Source: an uncultured SAR86 cluster bacterium (GTDB lineage Bacteria > Pseudomonadota > Gammaproteobacteria > Magnimaribacterales > D2472). From it: a stretch of 64,000 nt of DNA. The stretch spans positions 227,996-291,995 of the forward strand of contig CACJJI010000002.1 in NCBI GenBank assembly GCA_902593675.1, in the 5' to 3' direction. Of the stretch, positions 1 through 10,288 are shown in pieces. Under the pieces are notes generated by a model that saw only the letters and a program-made list of their open reading frames with translations, was not told the DNA's origin and did no database searches. Position 1 is the first letter of the stretch. Every line of letters begins with the position of its first letter. The position numbers and the translations under genes are program-made.

Positions 1-133
1 AAGAAGCCAAAAAATTATCAGGAATTTTTCTAGGGCTTTCATTGGCCATAATGAATCCAACAAAATCAACACCTGCCTCACAAGCATGTTGCAATATATC
101 TATATCACATATTCCACAAATCTTTAATTTCAT
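1..133 (-). CDS. trpF: Phosphoribosylanthranilate isomerase, N-terminal fragment cut by the window edge
   Basis: Only the first 44 codons lie in the window; the rest is beyond base 1. The visible N-terminus starts MKLKICGIC and carries DFVGFIMANESPRKI, matching the TrpF opening (KICGIT and SPRxI strands of the beta/alpha barrel). TrpF isomerises phosphoribosylanthranilate in tryptophan synthesis. Its ATG overlaps the truA stop as ATGA, so translation is probably coupled to truA. fimV-truA-trpF is the order found in Pseudomonas. The family call is firm despite truncation; completeness cannot be judged. Confidence 0.88.
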   Translation of the reverse strand, partial: MKLKICGICDIDILQHACEAGVDFVGFIMANESPRKIPDNFLAS

Positions 134-924
134 TTTCTAGGATTAATTAAAAAACTTAAAGGATTGGCAACACTTACTTTTGCATCTAAATTAATCTTTT
201 TGTAGGCAGCACCAGTAAAAAAAAGTCCTTGGGCTTGAGCTGTCTTACCTGCAATAGTTCTATCTTGAGCACTTAAAATAGTTTTCATATTTTTTCCAGA
301 ACCTTTAGACATTTCTAATAATGTGCCAACAATAATCCTCACCATATTATACAAGTAAGCATTTGCACAAAGACTAATGATGATAAAGTCATCGTGCTGT
401 TTGATATCAATACTTTGAACAGTGCGAACTGGATTTTTTGCAGTACATTTTGAACCTCTGAAGGAACTAAAATTATGCGTCCCAATTAAATCCGCAGCTT
501 CAGCTCTCATAATTTCTATATTAATTTCATGCTTTTCCCAATATATATAATCTCTTAGAAAAATTGGTTGAGTCTTGCCAGTATAAATTACATAGGCATA
601 AGATCTTTCTATTGCATCAAATCTTGAATGAAAGTCATCTGGTGCTTTTTGAATTGAAGATACTGCAATGTCATTGGGTAAATGAGAATTGAGACCCTTA
701 AGCCATTGGCTGGTTTCTCTGTGGTCCTGAGATGAAAAGTCAAAAATCTGACTTGTTGCATGTACCCCAGCATCAGTTCGACCAGCATAATTAATGCGCT
801 CACAAAGAATCCCAACAGATGAAATGGCTGACTCAAGATGATCTTGAATAGAGGATGAATTCTTTTGAGATTGAAATCCAGAATAATTGGAACCATCATA
901 CTGACAAATACCAACAAATCTCAC
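130..924 (-). CDS. truA: tRNA pseudouridine(38-40) synthase TruA
   Basis: 264 aa, the usual TruA length. Converts uridines 38-40 of the tRNA anticodon stem-loop to pseudouridine. The catalytic motif GRTDAGVHA is at residues 48-56 with nucleophile Asp51, and an N-terminal YDGSNYSGFQ strand is typical. The start is GTG, 3 nt after the fimV stop; no in-frame ATG fits better. It ends in an ATGA overlap with trpF. It belongs to the minus-strand series aroC to trpF. Confidence 0.96.
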   Translation of the reverse strand: MRFVGICQYDGSNYSGFQSQKNSSSIQDHLESAISSVGILCERINYAGRTDAGVHATSQIFDFSSQDHRETSQWLKGLNSHLPNDIAVSSIQKAPDDFHSRFDAIERSYAYVIYTGKTQPIFLRDYIYWEKHEINIEIMRAEAADLIGTHNFSSFRGSKCTAKNPVRTVQSIDIKQHDDFIIISLCANAYLYNMVRIIVGTLLEMSKGSGKNMKTILSAQDRTIAGKTAQAQGLFFTGAAYKKINLDAKVSVANPLSFLINPRK

Positions 925-927
925 AGT

Positions 928-2289
928 TTATTTCTTCTCTTTTAAAAGTGAACGAGCATTAGCAACAATTGAAGCATCTTTTGAATTAGCTATCAGCTTA
1001 TCTAAAATTTTCTCTGCACTATCCCAATCATCCATTTCAATGTAGGTTCTAACCAAATCTAGTTCTTGAGTTTCAATGTCATTAGAGATGCTTAAATTGG
1101 TTTGAAAGGTATTATTTTCATCCTGCAAGTCTTCTGCCACAGCAGCTCTTGTGAATGCTGGCCGCTTGCTTGATCTGATAAGTATATATGCAACTGCAAA
1201 GCCTAGAAGCAAAGATAAAACACCGACCCAAAATAGATCTTTAATGTCAAAAGCTTGAGAATTTTTTAAGTCCCTTGGTTCCAAAGACAGATCAACCTCT
1301 GATTGAAATTTAATGATGGATGTATTTTTTGCAACTATTTCTGAAGCATTCAATTGAGAATTATCAATTTTTTTAATTGGATCAGGTTTTGGCTGAAGAT
1401 CTGAACTATTATCAGAATTTTGCTTGGTTTCTGGATTAGTAAAAATTTCCTGGGGTGCGGTTAATTTTAAAACCGGCCTGATTGTAACTTCTCTTGTTTT
1501 TTTATTTCTTATATCCATGAAAGCAATGGATTCCTTTGCAGTAACCTCTGAGGTTGAAGCAACTAATTCTTGAGAGGGTAATGTAAGATCGATATCCCCT
1601 CTTACTCTATTAATATCTTCATCAATAAATGCATTAGGATTCTCAAGATAAAAACCCCACATTATTTGATAGATTGAAGCATCATAATTTTGACTGACAG
1701 ATTGTGAGACGCTCCATATAGTCTCAACCTTAGTGCTTGGGATACTCTGAGGCTCTTTAATCTTTTCGATTTCTTCGCTGCTAGGTTTTTCAAGAGAGAG
1801 GGAGTTTGAATCATCAATCTCAGAGTCCTGATAATCAATTTCTTCAGAAAGTATTTTTGCTAAGTCATATCTTTGTGGCTCGCCATAAATTTTTTTTGCT
1901 GGCAGTTTAAAAGAAACTTCAGATTTTGCTTTAGGGATGATGTCATTTTGCGGAAGAAATATAAATATATCTTTTTTTAATTCTTTTTTAATATTAAGTC
2001 GAAAAGAAATATAGTCTTCTGAGTAATTGCTAGGTACAGCCAAAGTAAGACGTTTATATTCCTGTAGATTCTCAAAAATTCTAAACTCAAAATTAAAATC
2101 AGATAGTTCATCATCTGATTTGAAATTAGTAATAGCAATATCATCTTCCCGGAGATTGCTCGTGGAACTAATCCTAATCTTTACTAAAAATAATCCCTCT
2201 GGGTTGATTTCTACATTAGGGCTTCCAATAATTGTGATTGCAAAAAGACTATGACTTAGCAGCGCAAATAAAAGAAGAAGTTTTTTCAT
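928..2289 (-). CDS. fimV: FimV-like peptidoglycan-associated polarity/pilus protein (compact form)
   Basis: 453 aa. A signal peptide (1-17) ends at SLFA. A long periplasmic part contains a LysM-like FimV core at about 188-238 (ETIWSVSQ, NPNAFIDEDINRVRGD). One membrane helix lies near 352-372. A short cytoplasmic C-terminal FimV/TPR-like domain at 408-450 contains LDLVRTYIEMDDWDSAEKIL. FimV homologues act in cell-pole organisation and type IV pilus function. This copy is about half the length of Pseudomonas FimV, mainly through a short acidic cytoplasmic region. Its ATG overlaps the asd stop (ATGA), and truA follows after 3 nt. No pilus gene is in the window. Confidence 0.82.
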   Translation of the reverse strand: MKKLLLLFALLSHSLFAITIIGSPNVEINPEGLFLVKIRISSTSNLREDDIAITNFKSDDELSDFNFEFRIFENLQEYKRLTLAVPSNYSEDYISFRLNIKKELKKDIFIFLPQNDIIPKAKSEVSFKLPAKKIYGEPQRYDLAKILSEEIDYQDSEIDDSNSLSLEKPSSEEIEKIKEPQSIPSTKVETIWSVSQSVSQNYDASIYQIMWGFYLENPNAFIDEDINRVRGDIDLTLPSQELVASTSEVTAKESIAFMDIRNKKTREVTIRPVLKLTAPQEIFTNPETKQNSDNSSDLQPKPDPIKKIDNSQLNASEIVAKNTSIIKFQSEVDLSLEPRDLKNSQAFDIKDLFWVGVLSLLLGFAVAYILIRSSKRPAFTRAAVAEDLQDENNTFQTNLSISNDIETQELDLVRTYIEMDDWDSAEKILDKLIANSKDASIVANARSLLKEKK

Positions 2290-3308
2290 TTCGCTAAATT
2301 AAGACTAAGAAGTTCTTCGCATATCTGAACCGCATTCAAAGCAGCTCCTTTTCCATAAACGTTGTCAGCCACTATCCACATTGAAATCCATGATTCATCA
2401 TCTAACTTTTGTGAACGAATTCGTCCAACATAAACATCCTCAGTATCAGATGCATTTTCAACAGGTGTTGGGTACACGCCTTTATCAGGGTCATCAAGCA
2501 CTTTTATTCCAGGTGAATTTTCTAAGATTTCAATAATTTCTTCTCGAGATATTTCTTTAGATACCTTAAAAAATACAGCTTCAGAATGCCCATTAAATAC
2601 TGGCACCCTTACACAGGTAGGCTGAACTTGAATATTTGGATCAAGAATTTTATGGGTTTCCCAAACTAACTTCATTTCTTCTTTAGTAAAATTATTTTCT
2701 AAAAAATGATCACATTGAGGAATAACATTAAAAGCTATTTGTTTAGGATATACAGTTGATTTTTCTGCAGTATCACCAAAATACGTTTGATTATGAAGCT
2801 CCTCTATAGCAGCTTTTCCAGTTCCTGAAACTGCCTGATAAGTAGCAACATTTAAAAACTTAATTTCTGCCCGATCATGAATAGGTTTTAAAGCCATGAG
2901 TAATTGGGCTGTAGAACAGTTTGGATTAGCTATGAGAGATGGCTTTGTGAGGTTCTTAAGAATAGCTCCATTAATTTCTGGGATAATTAAAGGAACATCA
3001 TCTTCATATCTAAAATTAGAGGATAGATCAATCACAAAACTTTCAGCAGCAACAAAGCTTCTAGCATATTTTTCTGCAACGCTGGATCCTGCAGAAAATA
3101 TAATAAATTGTCCTTTGTCTGGAATGAAGTTGTCCAATGATTCAACTTGATATTGATTATTATTAAATTCAATCAATGATCCCACTGTTGAATTGCCAAG
3201 AGGCAAAAATTTATCAACAGGAAATGCTCTTGTTTCAAGCAATTGGATAATTTTTGTTCCAACAACACCAGATGCACCTACCAATGCAATAGACACGCCC
3301 TTATTCAT
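2286..3308 (-). CDS. asd: Aspartate-semialdehyde dehydrogenase
   Basis: 340 aa from the chosen start. Reduces aspartyl phosphate to aspartate semialdehyde with NADPH, the branch point to Lys/diaminopimelate, Thr and Met. Visible motifs are the Rossmann loop GASGVVG near residue 11, the active-site ANPNCST (Cys131) and SGTGKAAIEEL. Two in-frame ATGs lie 6 nt apart (3314 and 3308). AAGGA sits 5 nt before the second but abuts the first, so 3308 is preferred. It overlaps the leuB end by 8 bp. It is the usual neighbour of fimV and leuB in pseudomonad-like genomes. Confidence 0.94.
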   Translation of the reverse strand: MNKGVSIALVGASGVVGTKIIQLLETRAFPVDKFLPLGNSTVGSLIEFNNNQYQVESLDNFIPDKGQFIIFSAGSSVAEKYARSFVAAESFVIDLSSNFRYEDDVPLIIPEINGAILKNLTKPSLIANPNCSTAQLLMALKPIHDRAEIKFLNVATYQAVSGTGKAAIEELHNQTYFGDTAEKSTVYPKQIAFNVIPQCDHFLENNFTKEEMKLVWETHKILDPNIQVQPTCVRVPVFNGHSEAVFFKVSKEISREEIIEILENSPGIKVLDDPDKGVYPTPVENASDTEDVYVGRIRSQKLDDESWISMWIVADNVYGKGAALNAVQICEELLSLNLAK

Positions 3309-4383
3309 GCTCATCCTTTAAAATGTTGATTATAGATGGAGCAACTTCTTTGGTTTGAATAAATTCCTTGGAGTTAGAGATATCTTTTGTTCTCAAACCT
3401 TTGCTAATAAAAATTTTTATTGCTGACTCAATTCTTCTAGCTAGATCAACTCTTTCAAGAGAGTACTCAAAAGCCATTGCAAGAGACGTAATCATTGCAA
3501 TTGGATTAGCAATGCCTTGGCCAGCAATGTCTGGTGCGCTCCCATGACATGGTTCAAACATGCCCTGAGACGAACTATTAAGAGATGCAGAGGGAAGCAT
3601 GCCAATGGAACCGCTTAAAGTAGCTGCTATGTCTGAAAGCATATCTCCAAAAAGATTTCCAGAAACAATCACATCATATTGATTTGGATTGAGCACTAAT
3701 TGCATGGCAGTATTATCAGCAAGCTGATGAGAGAGCTCGACCTCTGGATAATCAGAGCTCATTTCAGAAACTATGCTTCTCCAAAATTTTGAAACTTCTA
3801 AAACATTTGCTTTTTCAACAGAACAAAGCTTCTTATCTCGATTCATGGCAGCTTCAAAAGCGACCTTTGCAATTCTTCTAATCTCATCTTCGTTATAGAT
3901 CATAGTATTAAAACCATATTTAGGAGTTTCATTTTCAACAATACCTCTTGGCTCTCCAAAATATACTCCGCCGGTTAGTTCTCGAACTATTAGAATGTCT
4001 AAATCTTCTATAATGTGATTTTTTAGCGGGGATGCAGATGCAAGCTCATTGAATAAGAACGCAGGCCTAAGATTAGCGAACAAACCAAGAGATTTACGTA
4101 ATCCTAGCAAAGCTTGCTCTGGTCGAACATCCCACTCAAGATTATCCCACTGCGGACCCCCAACAGCTCCAAATAAAATTGCATCGGAGTTTTGCGCAAT
4201 CTTAAGAGTTTCATCAGTTAAAGGTGTACCAAATTCTTCATAAGAGGATCCGCCAACTTTTCTCTCTGATATTTGAAAGTCTAGGCTTTGCTCATCGATT
4301 AGATAATGCAAAACTTCACTCATTGAAGAGGTAACTTCTTGACCTATACCGTCTCCAGGAAGAATTAATATTTTTTTTGTCAT
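3301..4383 (-). CDS. leuB: 3-isopropylmalate dehydrogenase
   Basis: 360 aa, full length. NAD-dependent oxidative decarboxylation of 3-isopropylmalate in leucine synthesis. Motifs: GDGIGQEV near the N-terminus, RELTGGVYFGEPRG in the substrate region, and the Mg/substrate segment SGNLFGDMLSDIAATL followed by EPCHGSAPDIAGQGIANP. Begins with ATG 8 nt after leuD. The set leuC-leuD-leuB is contiguous, but leuA is not in the window. Confidence 0.97.
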   Translation of the reverse strand: MTKKILILPGDGIGQEVTSSMSEVLHYLIDEQSLDFQISERKVGGSSYEEFGTPLTDETLKIAQNSDAILFGAVGGPQWDNLEWDVRPEQALLGLRKSLGLFANLRPAFLFNELASASPLKNHIIEDLDILIVRELTGGVYFGEPRGIVENETPKYGFNTMIYNEDEIRRIAKVAFEAAMNRDKKLCSVEKANVLEVSKFWRSIVSEMSSDYPEVELSHQLADNTAMQLVLNPNQYDVIVSGNLFGDMLSDIAATLSGSIGMLPSASLNSSSQGMFEPCHGSAPDIAGQGIANPIAMITSLAMAFEYSLERVDLARRIESAIKIFISKGLRTKDISNSKEFIQTKEVAPSIINILKDEHE

Positions 4384-4391
4384 TGTTTCGC

Positions 4392-5033
4392 TTAGTTACT
4401 GTAATCAAAAAGCCAAGGTCTTTGGTTTCTTCTTTTTTGCTCGAAAGCTTGAATATGCTTTTCATGTTTTAAAGTCATATCAACATCATCTAAATTATTA
4501 ATAATTCGATCAAGTAGGCTATCCTTAACATCAAACATATATGAGGAGTCGTCTTTATACTTGAGCTCTTTTTTTAATAAATCAATTTCAAAGCTAACTG
4601 GTGAAAAGTTAGAAACCTCAAAAAGATGATTAATTTGTTCTTTCGAAAGTTTAATTGGAAGAACTGAATTCTTAAAACAATTATTGTAAAAAATATCTCC
4701 AAAAGAGCTAGCAATGACTGACTTAAAACCAAAATCTCTTAATGCCCAGACAGCATGTTCTCTACTTGAGCCGCAACCAAAATTATCCCTAGTTAATAAA
4801 ATTTTAGCATTTGTATAAGGCTCTTTATTTAAAATAAAATCATTGTTCTTAGACCGATCATCTGCAGTCATATCTAATCGTCCTTCGTCTAAATATCTCC
4901 ATCCATCAAAAAGAAAATCTCCAAAGCCAAATTTTTTAATAGATTTAAGATACTCAGTTGGAATAATTTGATCAGTATCAATATTATCTCTATCAAAAGT
5001 TGCTACGATACCCTTAATAATTGAATTACTCAT
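4392..5033 (-). CDS. leuD: 3-isopropylmalate dehydratase small subunit
   Basis: 213 aa, the normal size. It forms the isopropylmalate isomerase with LeuC. Motifs: [18 protein letters not shown] at the N-terminus and [20 protein letters not shown], the swivel-domain substrate loop, near residues 79-98. Its ATG overlaps the leuC stop (ATGA), consistent with stoichiometric coupled translation of the two subunits. Confidence 0.97.
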   Translation of the reverse strand: MSNSIIKGIVATFDRDNIDTDQIIPTEYLKSIKKFGFGDFLFDGWRYLDEGRLDMTADDRSKNNDFILNKEPYTNAKILLTRDNFGCGSSREHAVWALRDFGFKSVIASSFGDIFYNNCFKNSVLPIKLSKEQINHLFEVSNFSPVSFEIDLLKKELKYKDDSSYMFDVKDSLLDRIINNLDDVDMTLKHEKHIQAFEQKRRNQRPWLFDYSN

Positions 5034-6430
5034 GATGGGTCAGTTATTTTACCGTTTATTGCTGTTAATGCTGCCATCAAAGGGCTCATTAAATGAGTTC
5101 TTCCAAGATTGCCTTGTCTACCTTCAAAATTTCTGTTGGAAGTTGATGCACAACGCTCATAAGGCTTTAATTGATCGGGGTTCATTCCTAAACACATAGA
5201 GCAACCAGGATCGCGCCATAAAAAGCCCGCTTCAATAAAAATTTTATCAAGGCCTTCATCTTCTGCCTGCGCTTTGACCATACCTGAACCAGGTACCACT
5301 ATAGCTTCAGTGATATCTTTTGAAATTTTCTTTCCCTCTATTGCAGATGCTGCATCACGCAAGTCCTCAATTCGTGAGTTAGTACAAGAACCAATAAAAA
5401 TTTTATCAAAACTTAAATCTTGCAGAGACTTTGATCCATCGAGACCCATGTAGGCTTTAGCAAGCAATAAATTCTCATGATTTGATTCATCTACATCCTC
5501 TTGAGATGGAATCTCTGCATCAAAATCTATGGTCATTTCAGGAGAAGTGCCCCAAGTAACTTGTGGCTTTATCTTTGAGACATCGATATTAATTGTTTGA
5601 TCAAAATTTGCATCTGAATCTGATTTTAAAGTCTCCCAATATTCGCAAGCCTGACTAAAGATTAAGTCCGACAAATTAGAATGCTTTTTAACATAATCCA
5701 AGGTGATTGCATCAACCTCAACAAGGCCAACCTTAGCTCCAGCTTCAATAGCCATATTGCAAATTGTCATCCTAGATTCCATTGAAGCGGATTTAATATA
5801 TGAGCCTGAAAACTCAATAGCATGGCCTGTACCTCCAGCAGTTCCAATTAATTTGATTAAATGCAAAACAATATCTTTTGAGGTAACACCTTTTTGCAGA
5901 CTACCATTAAAATTAATTTGCATGTTTTTTAGCTTAGTGATTTTTAAACATTGAGTTGCTAAAACATGTTCGACTTCGGATGTTCCTATACCCATGGCTA
6001 AACAACCAAATGCACCGTGTGTTGAAGTATGAGAGTCGCCACATACAATTGTCATGCCAGGCAGTGTGTACCCAAGCTCAGGACCCATAACATGAACTAT
6101 TCCTTGTTTATTTGAAGTTATATCAAATTGATGTATGCCAAAATTGTTACAGTTTTTATCAAGCTCAACCACTTGAATTTTAGCCACTTGATCTTTAATT
6201 GATTCAGCATTAAATGCATCCCCTCGATCAGTAGGAACATTGTGATCTGGAGTGGCAACGTTTGCATCAAGTCGCCATGGTCTTAGATTCTTGTGCCTTA
6301 GCCCTTCAAAGGCTTGAGGCGAAGTAACCTCATGAAGATAATGCCTATCAATGTAAATTAATGACTCGTTGGTATCCTCCGTTTGGACTAGATGCTCATC
6401 CCAGAGCTTGTCATATAGAGTAGCAGGCAT
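5030..6430 (-). CDS. leuC: 3-isopropylmalate dehydratase large subunit
   Basis: 466 aa, full length. Aconitase-family subunit that carries the [4Fe-4S] cluster and isomerises 2- to 3-isopropylmalate. Cluster ligands are visible as Cys349 (GSCTNSR) and Cys410/Cys413 (DPGCSMCLG). [13 protein letters not shown] near 130-142 is also diagnostic. Starts with ATG one base after the aroC stop, so it is almost certainly cotranscribed with aroC. Confidence 0.97.
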   Translation of the reverse strand: MPATLYDKLWDEHLVQTEDTNESLIYIDRHYLHEVTSPQAFEGLRHKNLRPWRLDANVATPDHNVPTDRGDAFNAESIKDQVAKIQVVELDKNCNNFGIHQFDITSNKQGIVHVMGPELGYTLPGMTIVCGDSHTSTHGAFGCLAMGIGTSEVEHVLATQCLKITKLKNMQINFNGSLQKGVTSKDIVLHLIKLIGTAGGTGHAIEFSGSYIKSASMESRMTICNMAIEAGAKVGLVEVDAITLDYVKKHSNLSDLIFSQACEYWETLKSDSDANFDQTINIDVSKIKPQVTWGTSPEMTIDFDAEIPSQEDVDESNHENLLLAKAYMGLDGSKSLQDLSFDKIFIGSCTNSRIEDLRDAASAIEGKKISKDITEAIVVPGSGMVKAQAEDEGLDKIFIEAGFLWRDPGCSMCLGMNPDQLKPYERCASTSNRNFEGRQGNLGRTHLMSPLMAALTAINGKITDPS

Positions 6431-6431
6431 C

Positions 6432-7517
6432 TTATTTTTTAAACGGCGTTGATTGATGAATTTTTCCGCACTGAGCTTGGTTTCTTAGAAAGTGATCCAT
6501 AATAACCAAATTTACCATAGCCTCTGCAATAGGAACTGCTCGAATCCCAACACATGGGTCATGTCGACCTGTTACTTCAACCTCTACTTCGTCACCAGCA
6601 GCATTAATGGTCTGGCCTTTTGATTTTATGCTGGATGTTGGTTTGATAATAAACTCTAACTCAATCAGATCTCCATTTGTTATCCCACCCAAGATCCCTC
6701 CAGCATTGTTTGATTTAAAGCCATCTTTTGTCATCTCATCTCTTACTTCAGAGCCTTTAAGGTCTAAAATATTGTGAGTATTACCAATACTGACAGATTT
6801 GACGGCATTAATGCTCATAATAGCTTTTGCTAAATCTGCATCAAGCTTGTCAAAAACTGGTTCGCCAAGACCAATAGGACAATTTATAACTTTAACCCCA
6901 AGCTTTGCTCCAACTGAGTTGCCCTCTTCAATTAGTTCATCAAACATAGAATTGAGAGCGTCTAACTTAGAATCATCGGCAAAAAAATACTTGTTCGATT
7001 TAGCATTTTTTAAATTGATGGTGTCTGCTGAAATAGCGCCTATTTGACTAACATAACCCTCAACATTAATACCATGCTGATTAAGATATTTTTTAGCAAT
7101 TGCTCCTGCTGCTACTCTCATAGCAGTCTCTCTGGCACTTGATCGACCACCACCTCTGTAATCTCGATGACCATATTTTGCTTGATAGGTAATATCAGCA
7201 TGATTGGGTCGGAAAACATCTTTAATATTAGAGTAATCTTTTGATTTTTGATCTTGGTTGTAAATAATTAGACTGATGGGGGTCCCCAAGGTTCTGCCCT
7301 CAAAAACACCTGACAAAATTTCTACAGTATCATCCTCTTTCCTTTGAGTTGTAACATCAGACTGGCCAGGTTTTCTTCGATTTAGTTCAGATTGAATATC
7401 TTCAGGCGAGAGCTCCAATTGAGGCGGACAACCATCTACAATGCACCCAAGCGCCTTCCCATGGCTTTCCCCAAAAGTTGTAACTTGAAATAATTTTCCA
7501 AATGTATTCCCTGACAT
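6432..7517 (-). CDS. aroC: Chorismate synthase
   Basis: 361 aa, full length. Converts EPSP to chorismate with reduced FMN as cofactor. Signatures: [16 protein letters not shown] near residue 14, RPGHADITYQ-type segment (here [20 protein letters not shown]) and [20 protein letters not shown]. It is the first gene of the minus-strand biosynthetic series, with leuC one base downstream. A perfect TATAAT ends 7 nt before the ATG. No Shine-Dalgarno sequence is visible. Confidence 0.97.
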   Translation of the reverse strand: MSGNTFGKLFQVTTFGESHGKALGCIVDGCPPQLELSPEDIQSELNRRKPGQSDVTTQRKEDDTVEILSGVFEGRTLGTPISLIIYNQDQKSKDYSNIKDVFRPNHADITYQAKYGHRDYRGGGRSSARETAMRVAAGAIAKKYLNQHGINVEGYVSQIGAISADTINLKNAKSNKYFFADDSKLDALNSMFDELIEEGNSVGAKLGVKVINCPIGLGEPVFDKLDADLAKAIMSINAVKSVSIGNTHNILDLKGSEVRDEMTKDGFKSNNAGGILGGITNGDLIELEFIIKPTSSIKSKGQTINAAGDEVEVEVTGRHDPCVGIRAVPIAEAMVNLVIMDHFLRNQAQCGKIHQSTPFKK

Positions 7518-7524
7518 ACGCGGA

Positions 7525-7530
7525 ATTATA
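7525..7530 (-). promoter_or_regulatory. Candidate -10 element for aroC, leaderless geometry
   Basis: TATAAT on the minus strand, separated from the aroC ATG by 7 nt. A sigma-70 transcript would start at or next to the A of the ATG. No convincing -35 hexamer is seen. The upstream SDR gene ends at 7552, so this is the only intergenic DNA available to drive the aroC-trpF series. Confidence 0.5.
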
Positions 7531-7551
7531 GACCAAAAAGCTTATTAGAGC

Positions 7552-8241
7552 CTATCTAAGGGTTGATAGGCCGCCATCAATGTTAATTGTTTGGCCAGTA
7601 ATCCAATTATCTTTGGCAGAAAAAAGGTTGTATATAACTGCAGCAATCCGAGTTGGGTCTCCAATTGTATTGAGCGGATGCTTCTCTTCAGAAGACTTTA
7701 ATTTTTTTTCATTATCGATAAGGTGCTCAGCCATTGGAGTATCAGTTAGAGATGGAGCAATGCAATTTACCGCTACTCTTGGAGCAAGCTCAGCTGATAG
7801 ACTCCTAGCAAAACCTTCTAGCGCAGACTTTGAAGCCGCAATGGATGAATGGAATGTCATTCCGGTACTGGCGGCTACAGATGAAATAAATACTACTGAG
7901 GCACCATTGTCTTTTTTTAGATTAGGCAAAACTTTTTTAATGATATTAAAGGCTCCTTCGAAATTAATACTTAAATCTTCTCTGATATCTGAAATATCCA
8001 TTCTTTGAATTGATTTTAGTGAAATTGAACCAGGACAATATAGCAACCCATCAATTGATTCTGGTAAAGAGTCTAAGTCAGACAAATCACCATTTGGATC
8101 TAATTGAATAAATTGATTTACTGATATATCAATTGGTGATCTCGAGGTAGCAATAATGTTATCCCCCTGTTGAGTAGATAACTGAATAACCTCTTTACCA
8201 ATAGCGGAGTTGCAACCTATTATCAAGATATTTTTTTGCAT
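7552..8241 (-). CDS. SDR-family oxidoreductase lacking the catalytic tyrosine
   Basis: 229 aa from ATG 8241. The frame stays open 150 nt further upstream, but that would run across the divergent promoter region, and the Rossmann start (KNILIIGCNSAIGKE) begins right after this Met. Classical SDR features are present: a TGxxxGxG-like GCNSAIG, Asn93 in SINFEGAF, Ser121 in FISSVAAS and a C-terminal ITGQTINIDGG. The expected YxxxK reads Ile134-AAS-Lys138, so the catalytic Tyr is missing. Function is unknown; it could be a non-redox SDR, a binding protein, or an enzyme using another acid. Confidence 0.8.
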   Translation of the reverse strand: MQKNILIIGCNSAIGKEVIQLSTQQGDNIIATSRSPIDISVNQFIQLDPNGDLSDLDSLPESIDGLLYCPGSISLKSIQRMDISDIREDLSINFEGAFNIIKKVLPNLKKDNGASVVFISSVAASTGMTFHSSIAASKSALEGFARSLSAELAPRVAVNCIAPSLTDTPMAEHLIDNEKKLKSSEEKHPLNTIGDPTRIAAVIYNLFSAKDNWITGQTINIDGGLSTLR

Positions 8242-8287
8242 GATTGTAAAATATTTTTTATGAGAAACTATTACAATGATATTTGTG

Positions 8288-10288
8288 ATGATAAAAAAAA
8301 TTTCAAGTGCTGCCATACTCTTTGCTTTCATAATTCTGATGCAAGGCTCATGTGCAATAACTAATAAGAATTCAACATACAAAATTAGCAATCAATACAA
8401 CGTTTCAATTGATAGAGATTTTTGGGGCATTCCATATATCAAGGGTAAGACTGATCAAGATGTTGCGTATGGAATAGGTTTAGTTCATGCAGAGGATGCA
8501 TATGAGGACCTTGTTGAGTTAATGCCTTTGTACCGAGGTAAAAATGCAATTTACAATGGTCTTGATAGCATCGATACAGACTACCTAGTCAGATTATTAA
8601 AAATTCATTCCAAGGTAAAAGATATTGGGAAACAACAACTCTCTCAAAATATACTTTCGATGGCTCAGGCATATGCGGATGGTGTCAATATGTATGCGAA
8701 TAAACATCCAGATAAAGTAGACCTATCTATTCATCCTGTCACCCAGGATGATGTGCTTGCGGGATCATATATTCAGCATCTATTTTTTGCTGGTTTAGAA
8801 AGAGATTTAGCGCAAATGACTGCGCAAGATGAAACATCAATTCCAACGGGTTCAAATGCAATAGCAATCAATTCTACGAAAACAGATTCAAATGCCTCAT
8901 ACCTACTTATTAACTCTCATCAACCCTTATCGGGACCAGTGGGTTGGTATGAATTAAATATTGAGAGCGAATCCGGATGGCATGGGCATGGTGGCAACTT
9001 TCCAGGATCTTTTTTAATAAATGTTGGTTTTAATAAAAACATTGGTTGGGGCGCAACTGTAAATCGTCCTGATGTTATGGATATTTTTGAACTAATAATA
9101 AATCCAAATAATGCCGATCAATATTTAATTGATGATAAATGGGAATCATTTGAAATCGAAGAGGATAAGTTAACATTTAAACTTTTTGGTTTTTTGAGAT
9201 GGAGCACAAAACAAAAATTTAGATATTCAAAATTTGGTCCTGTAATAGAGATTAATGGAAAATATTTTGCTCTTAGGCATATTAACCAGAGCTCTTTCAA
9301 TGAAATAGAGGGTTGGTATGAAATAAGCAAGACAAAAAATGTATATGAATTTGAGAAGCAACTTGCGAAAAGAAAAATACCCAGCTTTAATTTTGTGACA
9401 ATGGATTCCGATAGAAATATTGGATATTTTTATAATGGAAGAATCCCGAATCGGAATGATGCCTTGAAAGCAAGACAGATTATAAGCAGCTCTAGCTCGA
9501 AAGATATTTGGGATGAAAAGGACTTAGTGAATAATCTTCCCAAATTTATTAATCCTTCAAATGGTTGGATTCAAAGCACAAATCAGAATCCATTTTCGGT
9601 AATGGGGGAGCATTCTTTAAAAGAAAAATCAATGAAAAAGAATGTACATTTTGAACAAAGACTTACAAATAGATCTTATGTTGCTAATGAGCTTCTTTCC
9701 ATTAATGAGAGTATTGATCTTGATAAATTTATTGCAATTAAGTTTGATAACTCCTACTCAAAAAATTCACGGCAATATAAATACCTAGAATCGATTATAG
9801 AATATGACACAAATCTTAAGCTGGCATTGCAAAAATGGAATGGAAAAACTGACTTTAACAATACTTATGCTGCCCTAGGTATGTGTTTTATGGCTCAAGA
9901 ATGGATTTCAGAAATGAATAGTAAGCCTACACCAACTTATCAAGCGGCAAAAAAAGAATGCGACAGCTTATTTAAAGAAATTCAAAGAAACTATACCGAT
10001 CCATGGAGTAAAATTAATACCATTTCAAGAGGATCTAGAACCTATCCAATTCAAGGCTCGGTCGATACACTAAGAGCCGTTTATGGATCACCAAACTCTG
10101 ATACTAAAAGTTTAAACATGTCAGGAGGTGATGGTTTATTTTTTATTATTGCCGAAGAAGACAGCGGCAAAGTAATTTATGGCATGCATAACTATGGATC
10201 ATCAAGAAATGAATCTTCGGTTCATTACTCAGACCAGACATTTTTATTTAGCCAAGAAGCCCTAAGGTTTATTCCAACAAGTCTTTAA
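8288..10288 (+). CDS. Lipoprotein penicillin acylase / acyl-homoserine-lactone acylase family amidase
   Basis: About 666 aa. The N-terminal Ntn-hydrolase family is recognised by [20 protein letters not shown] with VHAEDA in the alpha-chain part. The self-cleavage site is TGSNAIAI; the Ser (residue 189 from this start) would become the beta-chain N-terminal nucleophile. [13 protein letters not shown] and GHGGNFPG follow. A signal peptide ends in LMQGSC, a lipobox-like motif, so it is probably anchored to a membrane facing the periplasm. An ATG 12 nt upstream (8276) is possible, but the chosen Met gives a better signal peptide (MIKK). The substrate (AHL, beta-lactam, other amide) cannot be deduced. 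It overlaps prpD tail to tail by 4 bp. Confidence 0.85.
   Translation: MIKKISSAAILFAFIILMQGSCAITNKNSTYKISNQYNVSIDRDFWGIPYIKGKTDQDVAYGIGLVHAEDAYEDLVELMPLYRGKNAIYNGLDSIDTDYLVRLLKIHSKVKDIGKQQLSQNILSMAQAYADGVNMYANKHPDKVDLSIHPVTQDDVLAGSYIQHLFFAGLERDLAQMTAQDETSIPTGSNAIAINSTKTDSNASYLLINSHQPLSGPVGWYELNIESESGWHGHGGNFPGSFLINVGFNKNIGWGATVNRPDVMDIFELIINPNNADQYLIDDKWESFEIEEDKLTFKLFGFLRWSTKQKFRYSKFGPVIEINGKYFALRHINQSSFNEIEGWYEISKTKNVYEFEKQLAKRKIPSFNFVTMDSDRNIGYFYNGRIPNRNDALKARQIISSSSSKDIWDEKDLVNNLPKFINPSNGWIQSTNQNPFSVMGEHSLKEKSMKKNVHFEQRLTNRSYVANELLSINESIDLDKFIAIKFDNSYSKNSRQYKYLESIIEYDTNLKLALQKWNGKTDFNNTYAALGMCFMAQEWISEMNSKPTPTYQAAKKECDSLFKEIQRNYTDPWSKINTISRGSRTYPIQGSVDTLRAVYGSPNSDTKSLNMSGGDGLFFIIAEEDSGKVIYGMHNYGSSRNESSVHYSDQTFLFSQEALRFIPTSL

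Noticed and set aside
8242..8391. Fifty-residue N-terminal extension of the SDR gene
   Set aside because: It crosses the divergent promoter interval and the penicillin-acylase start. The extension is hydrophobic, unlike a Rossmann N-terminus, and the fold begins right after ATG 8241.
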